Source of the DNA: CBDEUK01 sp965250225
GTDB taxonomy: Bacteria; Pseudomonadota; Gammaproteobacteria; Eutrophobiales; Eutrophobiaceae
NCBI GenBank assembly: GCA_965250225.1
Contig: CBDFNQ010000037.1
Location: 1 to 64,000, forward strand
Direction of reading: 5' to 3'
Length of the DNA: 64,000 bases
Each line of letters opens with the position of its first letter. Position 1 is the first letter of the stretch. Shown here one piece after another: positions 36,699 through 45,516 of this stretch. The notes beneath the pieces are model-generated. The model did no database searches, was not told where the DNA came from, and saw only the letters and a list, made by a program, of their open reading frames with translations. The position numbers were made by a program, and so were the translations under genes.

Positions 36699-36887
36699 AA
36701 CTCACCGAGGCTATAGCGCCGACCGGGCACCCCCAATCCACTTAGTATTAGTATAGGCGAATAGTTGAGAAAATTACAAATCAAATTTGGTCACCCCCCC
36801 GACTCTAGCAGCTCCCCATATGAGCGCGTTTAGTAAAATCTTTAACAAACTCAATGTTTGACCCTCTAAGCGACGAAGAAATCGATA
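36699..36887. other. Gene-free right edge of the DUF3800 insertion
   Basis: No coding frame, hairpin or repeat was recognised between the DUF3800 stop and the porin remnant. The stretch changes from mixed to AT-rich composition and holds a run of seven C near 36797. Confidence 0.4.
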
Positions 36888-36941
36888 GACTGGAACCCGC
36901 TTTATTTTCTATTCGTAGTCTTGTTTACTGGTAGAAATTTT
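36888..36941 (+). pseudogene. Remnant of the porin 3' end
   Basis: Reads LEPALFSIRSLVYW and a stop, against LEPASFSIRSLVYW in the intact porin at 34369-35808. Five mismatches in about 50 bases are mostly at third codon positions. The similarity starts abruptly at about 36888 and runs a few bases past the stop. It is the displaced tail of the porin gene. Confidence 0.88.
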
Positions 36942-37064
36942 TATTTCTGAAATTCACCCATTTGGGGGATATGAATTACGATAAAAAGCCATTAGTATGG
37001 ATCCCGCTTAGCAATAAGCATGGAACAATAAATGGAATCCACAATTTTCAAGGAGAAAAGGATT

Positions 37065-37334
37065 ATGAAAATGCTACGCAGTCTTTTATTGCTTATCTGT
37101 TTAACCTTACCAATGTCAGTCTTTGCTGAAATCAGCGTCAACATCAATACCGCTGACAGGGATACTCTTGTGAGCATGCTCAATGGTGTGGGCGAGAAAA
37201 AAGCTGATGCCATCATTGCCTATCGTGAGGAAAACGGTCCGTTCAATTCCATCGAGGAACTTACCAACGTCAACGGCATTGGTGAAAATACGTTGGAAAA
37301 GAATCAGGAAATTCTGACAACAGGAGAACAATAA
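37065..37334 (+). CDS. ComEA-like helix-hairpin-helix protein
   Basis: An 89-residue secreted protein with a signal peptide (LRSLLLLICLTLPMSVFA) and a C-terminal double helix-hairpin-helix DNA-binding domain (VNINTADRDTLVSMLNGVGE, AIIAYREENGPF, LTNVNGIGENTLEKN). It resembles the periplasmic DNA receptor ComEA used in natural transformation, although short ComEA-like proteins also occur in non-competent bacteria. The start at 37065 is chosen since AGGAG lies about 10 bases upstream; a 37032 start would be longer. A terminator follows. Confidence 0.88.
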   Translation: MKMLRSLLLLICLTLPMSVFAEISVNINTADRDTLVSMLNGVGEKKADAIIAYREENGPFNSIEELTNVNGIGENTLEKNQEILTTGEQ

Positions 37335-37366
37335 AATTTAAGCTGATATTTTAAATATCTTCTAAC

Positions 37367-37405
37367 AAACCGGTTAGCTGCTTTTCTATGTGCTAACCGG
37401 TTTTT
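37367..37405 (+). terminator. Rho-independent terminator after the ComEA-like gene
   Basis: A 12-base perfect stem (AAACCGGTTAGC paired with GCTAACCGGTTT) with a 13-base loop and a following T run. It isolates the ComEA-like gene from leuS. Confidence 0.92.
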
Positions 37406-37487
37406 GTATTTTCTCTCACCATCCATCTTTCAGATTCACCACAGCTACTGTATCCTTCCGCCTTTTGATTCACGATAAAAAGCGCTG

Positions 37488-40082
37488 ATGGACGAACAAT
37501 ACCAACCCAACAAAATTGAAACCCAGATACAGGCTAAATGGGAAGAAAATCAGACCTTTAAGGCTATTGAAGATCCAGACAGGGAAAAATTTTATTGCCT
37601 GTCCATGTTTCCCTATCCCAGTGGCAAATTGCACATGGGACATGTCCGTAATTACACCATCGGCGATGTGATCTCACGTTACCAACGCATGCAGGGCAAG
37701 AACGTCCTGCAACCCATGGGCTGGGATGCCTTTGGCCTACCAGCTGAGAATGCTGCGCACAGTAATAATGTGCCGCCCGCTAAATGGACTTATGAAAATA
37801 TCGACTACATGAAGGTTCAGTTAAAACGCCTGGGTTTTGCCTATGACTGGGATCGGGAACTGGCTACCTGCGATCCGGAATACTACCGCTGGGAACAGTG
37901 GTTCTTCACTAAATTGTATGAAAAAGGCCTGGTGTATAAAAAAACAGCTATCGTCAATTGGGATCCGATTGATCAAACCGTACTAGCCAATGAACAGGTG
38001 ATTGATGGTAAAGGCTGGCGTTCAGGAGCACCGGTAGAAAGGCGTGAAATCCCGCAGTGGTTCCTGAAGATCACGGACTATGCAGAAGAGTTATTAAATG
38101 ATATCGATACGTTGGAGGGCTGGCCCGATTCTGTACGTACCATGCAGCGCAACTGGATTGGCCGCTCGGAAGGTGTGGAGTTCGAATTTGAAGTACCGGG
38201 ACACGACCCCTTAGGAGTCTACACTACCCGACCTGATACGGTCATGGGTGTGACTTATTGCGCGGTTGCCGCGGAACACCCTCTGGCACAAGCCGCCGCT
38301 GATAAAAACAATGAATTAAAAAATTTTATTGCCGAATGCCAAAAGACCGGCACGTCCGAAGCTACTCTGGAAACAATGGAAAAGCTCGGCATGCCGTTAG
38401 GGATTGATGCAACCCATCCTATATCCGGTGACAAAATTCCAGTTTTTGCCGCCAACTTTGTTCTCATGAGTTATGGCACTGGCGCAGTGATGTCAGTCCC
38501 AGCGCATGACCAACGCGATTATGAATTTGCGCAAAAATACAGGATTGAAATCAAGCCTGTGATTACACCGGAAGATGGCTCCGCACTTGATGTGAGTAAG
38601 GCCGCTTTTACCGATCACGGCATATGTATCAACTCCGGTCAATTCGACGCCATGGATTTCGATACAGCATTTGATTCCATCGCCAGCTACTTAACCGAAC
38701 ATGCCAATGGTGAGAGAAAAGTGAATTATCGCCTGCGTGACTGGGGTATCTCCAGGCAGCGTTATTGGGGCTGTCCTATCCCAGTGATTAACCACAAAAA
38801 CGGTGAATCAAAACCCGTTGATGAAGACGAGCTCCCTGTGCGCTTGCCAACGGATGTCGCCTTCGAAGGCATCGGATCACCGTTAAAGAAGATGCCCGAA
38901 TTTTATCAGGTCGAACTGGAAGGTGGCGAAATAGCCGAACGGGAAACCGATACCTTTGACACCTTTTTTGAATCGTCCTGGTATTTCGCTCGTTATTGTT
39001 GCTCAGATAATAATGACGCCATGCTTGATGAGCGAGCAAATTACTGGCTGCCGGTCGACCAGTACATCGGCGGCATTGAACACGCGGTACTGCATCTGCT
39101 ATATGCCCGTTTCTTCCATAAATTATTAAGAGATGTGGGTCTTGTTATCAGTGATGAGCCGTTTCGGAATTTACTGACTCAGGGCATGGTCGTGGCCGAA
39201 ACCTTCTCTCGTGAACAGGACAATGGCCAGAAACAATATTTCACACCAGCAGAGGTAGATATTGAACATGATAGTAAGGGTCGTGTGACTGGAGCCAAGT
39301 TACAATCTGACGGCAAGAACGTAACCGTTGGTAACATTGAGAAGATGTCGAAATCAAAAAACAACGGCGTCGATCCACAGGCATTGATCGATCAATACGG
39401 CGCAGATACCGTTCGACTCTACACCATGTTTGCATCACCACCGGATCAAAGTCTGGAGTGGTCAGATTCTGCTGTTGAAGGGGCATATCGTTTTCTTAAA
39501 CGTCTGTGGAAACTGGCTCAAGCTGAAATTGCACAAGGCAAAATTAAGGCTCTTGATAAAAACCAACTAAGTGCTGAACAAAAAAAATTACGCTTCAAGA
39601 TCCATGCAACCATCAAGAAAGTGGATGATGATATCGGTCGACGTTATACATTCAATACGGCGATTGCTGCTGTCATGGAACTGATCAATGAGCTTGGCAA
39701 ATTCTCGGATGACTCTGACAACGGCAAGGCCATCCTGCACGAAGGGGTTAAAACCGCAGTCCTGTTATTGTCGCCTATCGCGCCTCATATTACTGATCAC
39801 CTTCTACAGGCTCTTAATCATGCGTCAGGGCAGGAGCCTTCAAACACCAGTGTGACCTGGCCCAGGGTTGATGACAGTGCCTTGCAACAAGATGAGGTAA
39901 AATACATGCTTCAGGTCAATGGAAAAGTCCGTGGCACTATGATGATTCATTCAGATCTACAAAAACAGGACGTCGAAGATCGCGCCTTGACCGATGAAAA
40001 CGTACAACGTTTTATTGCCGATAAAACAATTAAAAAAATCATCGTTGTATCCGGCAGACTGGTGAACATTGTTGTTGCTTAA
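37488..40082 (+). CDS. leuS: Leucyl-tRNA synthetase
   Basis: LeuS charges tRNA-Leu with leucine and edits mischarged tRNA. The 864-residue length is normal. The class I HIGH motif is in FPYPSGKLHMGHVRNYTIG and the KMSKS motif in IEKMSKSKNNGVDP. The CP1 editing domain is present (TTRPDTVMGVTYCAVAAEHPL). The C-terminal domain ends with VNGKVRGTMMIHSDL and IIVVSGRLVNIVV. It leads the leuS-lptE-holA-proA-nadD-rsfS-rlmH run. Confidence 0.98.
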   Translation: MDEQYQPNKIETQIQAKWEENQTFKAIEDPDREKFYCLSMFPYPSGKLHMGHVRNYTIGDVISRYQRMQGKNVLQPMGWDAFGLPAENAAHSNNVPPAKWTYENIDYMKVQLKRLGFAYDWDRELATCDPEYYRWEQWFFTKLYEKGLVYKKTAIVNWDPIDQTVLANEQVIDGKGWRSGAPVERREIPQWFLKITDYAEELLNDIDTLEGWPDSVRTMQRNWIGRSEGVEFEFEVPGHDPLGVYTTRPDTVMGVTYCAVAAEHPLAQAAADKNNELKNFIAECQKTGTSEATLETMEKLGMPLGIDATHPISGDKIPVFAANFVLMSYGTGAVMSVPAHDQRDYEFAQKYRIEIKPVITPEDGSALDVSKAAFTDHGICINSGQFDAMDFDTAFDSIASYLTEHANGERKVNYRLRDWGISRQRYWGCPIPVINHKNGESKPVDEDELPVRLPTDVAFEGIGSPLKKMPEFYQVELEGGEIAERETDTFDTFFESSWYFARYCCSDNNDAMLDERANYWLPVDQYIGGIEHAVLHLLYARFFHKLLRDVGLVISDEPFRNLLTQGMVVAETFSREQDNGQKQYFTPAEVDIEHDSKGRVTGAKLQSDGKNVTVGNIEKMSKSKNNGVDPQALIDQYGADTVRLYTMFASPPDQSLEWSDSAVEGAYRFLKRLWKLAQAEIAQGKIKALDKNQLSAEQKKLRFKIHATIKKVDDDIGRRYTFNTAIAAVMELINELGKFSDDSDNGKAILHEGVKTAVLLLSPIAPHITDHLLQALNHASGQEPSNTSVTWPRVDDSALQQDEVKYMLQVNGKVRGTMMIHSDLQKQDVEDRALTDENVQRFIADKTIKKIIVVSGRLVNIVVA

Positions 40083-40122
40083 GGTAAGATTGCTTTAATT
40101 AATTAGATTTCCGAACGAAACC

Positions 40123-40635
40123 ATGACCATTATTCGCACCATCCTGATATGCACTGTTCTAGCCAGCTTGGCTGCCTGCGGCTTCCAGTTACGTGGCTCA
40201 GGGCCAAACACATTGAATGTTTCTAACGCTTTGAATGTTTTTTCAGTATACGTTCAGTCACAAGGTGCAAATCGATTTGCTGAAGAGGTCAAAACCCAAC
40301 TACAGTTTCTGGATATTACAACACCGAGACAGGCTGAAGAAGCCGAATATGTATTACATCTTCAAAATGAAAAACAGGATCGCAAAGTACTTACCGTCTC
40401 ATCAAGCACGGGAAAGGTTCAGGAATTTGAATTGACCTTCAGTGTGCTCATGTCTGTATCTGACACGAACGGTGATGTTCTCAGCACACAACAAACCGTC
40501 AAGGCCACTCGTGATCTTATTTTCGACGAAGACGCTGTGCTAGGTAAGTACGAAGAAGAAAAAATCATCTACGAAGAATTACGCCGACAAGTTGCCGCCA
40601 GTGTCTTACGCCGTATGCAGGCTGTCGTTCATTAG
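40123..40635 (+). CDS. lptE: LPS-assembly lipoprotein LptE
   Basis: LptE plugs the LptD barrel in the outer membrane during LPS assembly. The 170-residue protein has a lipoprotein signal with LASLAACGFQLRGSG, whose Cys is acylated, and the standard CGFQLRG start of the mature protein. It then shows the alternating strands and helices of the family. The gene lies between leuS and holA, as in many gammaproteobacteria. Confidence 0.93.
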   Translation: MTIIRTILICTVLASLAACGFQLRGSGPNTLNVSNALNVFSVYVQSQGANRFAEEVKTQLQFLDITTPRQAEEAEYVLHLQNEKQDRKVLTVSSSTGKVQEFELTFSVLMSVSDTNGDVLSTQQTVKATRDLIFDEDAVLGKYEEEKIIYEELRRQVAASVLRRMQAVVH

Positions 40636-40643
40636 GTCACAGC

Positions 40644-41675
40644 ATGCGCCTCAGGGCCGATCAACTTCATTCCCACATTCAACGTTCCAGTCTGCTGCCG
40701 ATTTATCTGATCAGTGGTGATGAACCATTGCAATTACTGGAGAGTTCAGACCAGATTCGTCATGCAGCCCGGGAAAATGGTTACGAAGAACGCGTTGTGC
40801 TGGAAGTAGATAAAACCTTTAACTGGAACAGCCTGTTGGATGAGAGCGCTGCATTGTCCTTATTTGCCAGTCAAAAGATCATGGAATTAAAAATGGGTAC
40901 GCACAAACCTGGACGTGACGGCGGAAAAACATTGACCGAATACGCTGAGAATATTCCAGAAGGAAACCTTTTGCTTATTACCTGTGGCAAACTGGATAAA
41001 TCGGCTCAAAACACCAAATGGTTTAAGTCGTTAGATAAGCATGGTGCCACAGTATTAGTCTGGCCGATTGAAGCCTCTCAGTTGCCTAGCTGGATATTGC
41101 AACGAGTCAAATCACTGGGAAAAACCATTGATAAAAATACAGCGGAGTTTATCGCCGCTCGGGTTGAAGGAAACCTGATGGCTGCCAGTCAGGAAATCAG
41201 TAAACTTTGTTTGCTGGTTGAATCAAAACAAATCGAACTGGATGATGTATTGAACTCCGTGGTTGATAGTTCACGCTATGATGTCTTCAGTCTCATGGAA
41301 GCTGCTTATCTGGGGGATCTCAATCGACTGTCTCGTATGCTGCAGGGACTCAAGTCAGAAGGTCTTGACCCGATGGCAATCTACGGTGCCTTGATGTGGG
41401 AATTTCGCCGTTTATGTTCTATGGCCTATCAGTTTCAACAAACCGGAAATCTTGAACAAATTTTTTCTGCTTACAGGATCTGGAATAATGGACGCAAACA
41501 GGCCATACAGAAAGTACTCAGAAGACATAACCTTGCGCGACTGCACGAATTATTAATCGATGTCATCAAGATCGACAGGCTTATTAAAAGTTCTGATCGT
41601 ATTAATGCCTGGAACGCCTTATTAGATCTTCTTATACAGATCGGTAGTTCATCACAACAAAAATTAGCAAACTAA
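40644..41675 (+). CDS. holA: DNA polymerase III subunit delta
   Basis: HolA is the clamp-opening delta subunit of the polymerase III clamp loader. The 343-residue protein starts MRLRADQLHSHIQRSSLLPIYLISGDEPLQ, the expected N-terminus. It has the three-domain AAA+-like layout with KLDKSAQNTKWFKSLDKHGATV and SSRYDVFSLMEAAYLGDLNR. It follows lptE by 8 bases and ends 8 bases before proA. Confidence 0.95.
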   Translation: MRLRADQLHSHIQRSSLLPIYLISGDEPLQLLESSDQIRHAARENGYEERVVLEVDKTFNWNSLLDESAALSLFASQKIMELKMGTHKPGRDGGKTLTEYAENIPEGNLLLITCGKLDKSAQNTKWFKSLDKHGATVLVWPIEASQLPSWILQRVKSLGKTIDKNTAEFIAARVEGNLMAASQEISKLCLLVESKQIELDDVLNSVVDSSRYDVFSLMEAAYLGDLNRLSRMLQGLKSEGLDPMAIYGALMWEFRRLCSMAYQFQQTGNLEQIFSAYRIWNNGRKQAIQKVLRRHNLARLHELLIDVIKIDRLIKSSDRINAWNALLDLLIQIGSSSQQKLAN

Positions 41676-41683
41676 TTACTTTC

Positions 41684-42940
41684 ATGAATGTTAAACGCTA
41701 CATGCAAACCCTTGGACAACAAGCCCGTGCTGCATCTCGTTTAATGGCGAAAGCCGAAAGCCAGACAAAAAATTCCGCGCTTGACTTCATCGCCAAAGAT
41801 ATTCTAGTAAATCAAGAATCGATTATGGAAGCGAATAACAAAGATCTCGAACAAGGCAAAAAAATAAATCTTGATGCGCCCTTGATGGATAGATTAGAAC
41901 TGACAACAGCACGTATTGGAGCCATGGCAGATGGTTTGCATCAAGTCGCAGACCTGGCTGATCCCATTGGTGAGATAACTGGGCTCAAAACTCGCCCTTC
42001 TGGTATTGAAGTAGGACACATGCGTGTTCCATTGGGCGTCGTCGGCATCATTTACGAATCTCGTCCTAATGTGACTGCCGATGCTGCTGGCCTTTGTTTA
42101 AAATCTGGCAACGCCACCATTCTACGCGGTGGCTCAGAGGCGATTCATTCTAATAAAGCCATTGCAAATTGCATCACGACGGGGCTTGAAAAAGCTAGTT
42201 TACCTATACATGCCGTACAAGTTCTCGAAACCACTGATCGTGCAGCCGTAAGTGAGATGATCACCATGCCAAAATATATTGATGTAATTATTCCAAGAGG
42301 TGGCAAGGGTTTGATCGAACGCATTAGTGCCGATGCACGCGTTCCTGTGATCAAACATCTGGACGGCATCTGCCATGTCTATGTCGATGATGATGCCGAT
42401 ATGAAAAAAGCTATTGCTATAGCCTATAACGCTAAAACCCAACGCTACGGCACCTGCAATACTATGGAATGTTTATTGGTCGCAGAATCTATTGCAGAAA
42501 AAATATTAAAAAAACTAGCACCTAAATATAAAGAGGCCAGTGTTGAAGTTCGAGGCTGTGAAAAATCAAAAACTATCTTACCCGAAATAAAAATTGCAAC
42601 AGATAAAGATTATGCAACAGAATATCTTGCACCGGTTCTCTCTTTAAAAATTGTCAGTGGTCTTGATGAAGCAATGGAACATATACACCGTTTTGGTTCG
42701 CAACATACTGATTCCATCATTACTGAGAATGATGCCAACGCTCAACGCTTCCTGCGTGAGGTCGACTCAAGTTCTGTTATGGTAAATGCCTCTACGCGAT
42801 TTGCGGACGGCTTCGAATACGGGCTCGGTGCCGAGATCGGCATCAGCACGGATAAATTTCATGCCCGCGGTCCAGTTGGACTCGAGGGTTTAACATCGCA
42901 AAAATATATTGTGTTTGGCAATGGACAAATTAGAGAATAA
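41684..42940 (+). CDS. proA: Gamma-glutamyl phosphate reductase
   Basis: ProA reduces gamma-glutamyl phosphate to glutamate semialdehyde with NADPH, the second step of proline synthesis. The 418-residue length is typical. Motifs are VPLGVVGIIYESRPNVTADAAGLCLKSGN (nucleotide binding), and the catalytic Cys in AKTQRYGTCNTMECLLV. DGFEYGLGAEIGISTDKFHARGPV closes the family pattern. The glutamate kinase partner proB is not in the window. Confidence 0.97.
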   Translation: MNVKRYMQTLGQQARAASRLMAKAESQTKNSALDFIAKDILVNQESIMEANNKDLEQGKKINLDAPLMDRLELTTARIGAMADGLHQVADLADPIGEITGLKTRPSGIEVGHMRVPLGVVGIIYESRPNVTADAAGLCLKSGNATILRGGSEAIHSNKAIANCITTGLEKASLPIHAVQVLETTDRAAVSEMITMPKYIDVIIPRGGKGLIERISADARVPVIKHLDGICHVYVDDDADMKKAIAIAYNAKTQRYGTCNTMECLLVAESIAEKILKKLAPKYKEASVEVRGCEKSKTILPEIKIATDKDYATEYLAPVLSLKIVSGLDEAMEHIHRFGSQHTDSIITENDANAQRFLREVDSSSVMVNASTRFADGFEYGLGAEIGISTDKFHARGPVGLEGLTSQKYIVFGNGQIRE

Positions 42941-43009
42941 AATTTTGTCTATAAAAAATTCAAAACAACAATTGTTGTCTCTATTCACTACTCTCTACTC
43001 ACTTTTCTT

Positions 43010-43651
43010 TTGATGACCAAACCCATAGGAATATTAGGTGGTACGTTTGATCCGATACATCATGGCCACTTACGGCTTGCGCTTGAAGCTTATTATAATC
43101 TGCAACTCGCAGAGGTTCGTTTCCTGCCACTGAATAACCCCGCGCATCGTGATCAACCCTTTGCTAACAGCAAACAACGAACTGCCATGCTTAAGCTGGC
43201 GATCGATAACGTCGAAGGATTAGTACTTGATCAACGTGAGCTGAAGCGTGACACGATTTCATACACCATTGATACCTTGCATTCACTCAGGGACGAATTT
43301 CCAGACACCCCACTGTGTCTATTGATGGGTTTTGATGCTTTTGCTTTTCTTGATAGCTGGAAAGACTGGCGAAACCTGTTGGACTATTCCCACATCATCG
43401 TAGCAAGCCGCCATGAGGGAAGCAGTAGCCAGTTAAATGCATCCATTTCAAACTTACTTAATTCTTATGAAGCCACATCCATCGAAGAGTTACACAACAA
43501 AAATAATGGTTTAATATTCAACATGCAAATTTCGTTACTCAATATCAGTTCTTCCGATATTCGAAGACGCATTGTTGCCAATGAACAACCCCGCTATTTA
43601 GTACCGGATTCTGTTAACCACTATATTCAACAAAAAAAACTTTATGTCTAA
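43010..43651 (+). CDS. nadD: Nicotinate-nucleotide adenylyltransferase
   Basis: NadD adenylates nicotinate mononucleotide to nicotinate adenine dinucleotide in NAD synthesis. The 213-residue protein opens with GILGGTFDPIHHGHLRLALEA, the nucleotidyltransferase GTFDPxHxGH motif. It ends with ISSSDIRRRIVANEQPRYLVP, a further family motif. It overlaps rsfS by 8 bases. The nadA gene also lies in this window, at 62185. Confidence 0.97.
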   Translation: MMTKPIGILGGTFDPIHHGHLRLALEAYYNLQLAEVRFLPLNNPAHRDQPFANSKQRTAMLKLAIDNVEGLVLDQRELKRDTISYTIDTLHSLRDEFPDTPLCLLMGFDAFAFLDSWKDWRNLLDYSHIIVASRHEGSSSQLNASISNLLNSYEATSIEELHNKNNGLIFNMQISLLNISSSDIRRRIVANEQPRYLVPDSVNHYIQQKKLYV

Positions 43652-44000
43652 AAAATCATTAATCGAATCAATCCAGGAGTCACTGGAAAATATGAAAGCC
43701 CTTGATGTACAACTGTTTGATGTACGCGAGAAAACCTCCATCACTGATCATATGTTTGTTGCCACAGGAACATCCTCTCGCCAGGTCAAGGCCATTGGCC
43801 AGCATTTGGTCGAGGAGGCCAAGGCAAAAGGCCATACAATACTCGGCGTTGAAGGACTTGTAGAAGGCCAATGGGTACTGGTTGATCTCGGCGATGCTAT
43901 TGTCCATGTTATGCATCCCGACAGTCGGTCTTATTATCAACTCGAAAAGCTCTGGTCAGTTGAACCAAAAAATCGAAATACACTTGCCTGGCAATCTTGA
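43644..44000 (+). CDS. rsfS: Ribosome silencing factor RsfS
   Basis: RsfS binds ribosomal protein L14 and blocks subunit joining during starvation. The 118-residue protein shows the family core: MKALDVQLFDVREKTSITDHM, FVATGTSSRQVKAIGQHLVEEA, GVEGLVEGQWVLVDLGDAIVHVMHP and YYQLEKLWS. It starts inside the nadD end (8-base overlap) and overlaps the rlmH start, indicating translational coupling. Confidence 0.97.
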   Translation: MSKKSLIESIQESLENMKALDVQLFDVREKTSITDHMFVATGTSSRQVKAIGQHLVEEAKAKGHTILGVEGLVEGQWVLVDLGDAIVHVMHPDSRSYYQLEKLWSVEPKNRNTLAWQS

Positions 44001-44467
44001 AGATCAATCTTGTCACTGTCGGTAACAAACAACCCGAATGGGTAAATACTGCTTTTAAGGAGTATGCCAAACGACTCAACCAGGAAATTTCACTTCATCT
44101 GATAGAAGTTGTCGCCATCACCAGAACAAAAAACTTAACGGGCGAAAAAGTAAAACAAAAAGAAGCGCTATCAATCCGAGCAGTAATACCCAAAAATAAT
44201 GTCGTCATCGCACTGGATGAGAACGGTAAACACTTTACCAGTCAATCACTCTCGGACAAACTGTCACGTTACCTTGCTGATGGCCAGGATATCTGTCTGA
44301 TTGTCGGTGGTGCAGATGGATTGGACAAAAATATCATACAGGAAGCCAGTGCAAGCTGGTGTCTCTCAGCTCTAACCCTCCCTCATGGCATCGTCAGAGT
44401 AATGCTGGCCGAACAGCTCTACCGTGCCTGGACCATTCTAAAGTGCCACCCCTATCACAGAATTTGA
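43997..44467 (+). CDS. rlmH: 23S rRNA pseudouridine-1915 methyltransferase RlmH
   Basis: RlmH methylates N3 of pseudouridine 1915 in 23S rRNA as a SPOUT-family dimer. The 156-residue protein has VIALDENGKHFTSQSLSDKL, ICLIVGGADGLDKNI and the C-terminal knot LTLPHGIVRVMLAEQLYRAWTI with KCHPYHRI at its end. The start is TTG at 43997, which overlaps the rsfS stop by 4 bases. The usual next gene in many genomes, maf, is here displaced to 48015 by accessory DNA. Confidence 0.96.
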   Translation: MKINLVTVGNKQPEWVNTAFKEYAKRLNQEISLHLIEVVAITRTKNLTGEKVKQKEALSIRAVIPKNNVVIALDENGKHFTSQSLSDKLSRYLADGQDICLIVGGADGLDKNIIQEASASWCLSALTLPHGIVRVMLAEQLYRAWTILKCHPYHRI

Positions 44468-44591
44468 AAATACATTCAAGCTAAACGTGATTGAGTCGAC
44501 ATAAAAATATATCTGCATTTTAAATATTACTGGCTACAAGCTATCGTTATAAGTAACAAAATAATAATAAAAGAATTCAATATACTCGACT

Positions 44592-44614
44592 GAGTCTCCA
44601 TTAGTAATGGACTC
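44592..44614 (+). promoter_or_regulatory. Hairpin in the leader of the PEP-CTERM-like gene
   Basis: GAGTCTCCATTA and TAATGGACTC form a strong bulged stem about 50 bases before the ATG at 44664. The downstream leader has no T run, so it is not a simple terminator. It may affect translation or act in RNA stability. Confidence 0.4.
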
Positions 44615-44663
44615 GGTAAACTAGCCAGATTAAGCGGCAGTGTATCTGTTAAGGAGTTATACA

Positions 44664-45446
44664 ATGTTACGAATTTCGATTTTAGTCTTTGTCCTTACCT
44701 GCACAAGCTACGCGCAGGCATTCTCGTCAGATTTCAATTTATTTTCAGATGCCAATATTGCAGGCACAGATGCTGGGGTTGATGGTCTCTGGGGTACTGC
44801 TGACGATGGCGCTAATACAGCAAACCCACTTGGTGGCGTTAGCTATATTTACTCATCAACGACGGGGCCATTTTCACCATCCAGCTATGATGCCTTTGGT
44901 GTAGGTAATTTCACCCTGGATTTTCCTGGCGCCGCTGGTGCCGGTACTGCGGATTATTCAGACATGTTTCTGCTTGGAACCATACCATCAACCACACTGC
45001 CTTTTGAGATCGGCACCTTATCATTGAATAACGCTGTAAGTTCAGGGCTGACTTATGCACCAGGCTCGAATAACATGATTTTCAGCAGCACACTATCTGT
45101 GCTCGATGGACCTATCTCACATGACCTTACTGGCACCGGGTATACTATTTATAATGCAGCCGGATTTGACGACCCCAGTGTATTTGGCGGCGTATTCGGT
45201 AACGCCAGTTTTTTTAACAGCCTGTCCGCCCATTTTGATTACCTGTTAGGCATTGCGCCTGAAAGCTGGACTGCTATCACTGTCGATTTCCTCACACTAG
45301 ATGGTACTGATATATCAGCTATTGTTTCCAGCTACAGCCTCGATGAACAATTATTACCTGCAGCTGTACCACTTCCACCGGCTCTCTGGTTGTTCGGTAC
45401 TGCTTTGTTTGGGCTTATCAACTGTCCACGGAAAAAATCTGTTTAA
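44664..45446 (+). CDS. Secreted protein with PEP-CTERM-like C-terminal sorting signal
   Basis: A 260-residue protein with a signal peptide (LRISILVFVLTCTSYAQA) and a Gly/Ser/Thr-rich mature part with no recognised domain. The C-terminus VPLPPALWLFGTALFGL followed by a basic NCPRKKSV matches the VPLP-type PEP-CTERM pattern, in which an exosortase would cut and anchor the protein. No exosortase gene is in the window. The start at 44664 is chosen by the strong AAGGAG upstream. A terminator follows. Confidence 0.85.
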   Translation: MLRISILVFVLTCTSYAQAFSSDFNLFSDANIAGTDAGVDGLWGTADDGANTANPLGGVSYIYSSTTGPFSPSSYDAFGVGNFTLDFPGAAGAGTADYSDMFLLGTIPSTTLPFEIGTLSLNNAVSSGLTYAPGSNNMIFSSTLSVLDGPISHDLTGTGYTIYNAAGFDDPSVFGGVFGNASFFNSLSAHFDYLLGIAPESWTAITVDFLTLDGTDISAIVSSYSLDEQLLPAAVPLPPALWLFGTALFGLINCPRKKSV

Positions 45447-45471
45447 TAAATAACTACAGTATAGATAAAAT

Positions 45472-45497
45472 AAAAGGCGCTTAATTGCGCCTTTTTT
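45472..45497 (+). terminator. Rho-independent terminator after the PEP-CTERM-like gene
   Basis: AAAAGGCGC and GCGCCTTTTTT form a stem with a TTAATT loop and a T-rich tail, about 26 bases after the stop codon at 45446. Confidence 0.92.
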
Positions 45498-45516
45498 ATT
45501 GCCAACACAACCATGA

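Noticed and set aside
36238..36741. A 167-codon minus-strand frame opposite the DUF3800 gene.
   Set aside because: DUF3800 on the plus strand has conserved motifs; the opposite frame has none.
44581..44663. A riboswitch, for instance for c-di-GMP, in the PEP-CTERM gene leader.
   Set aside because: The hairpin is present but I could not match the conserved core of any riboswitch class I know.
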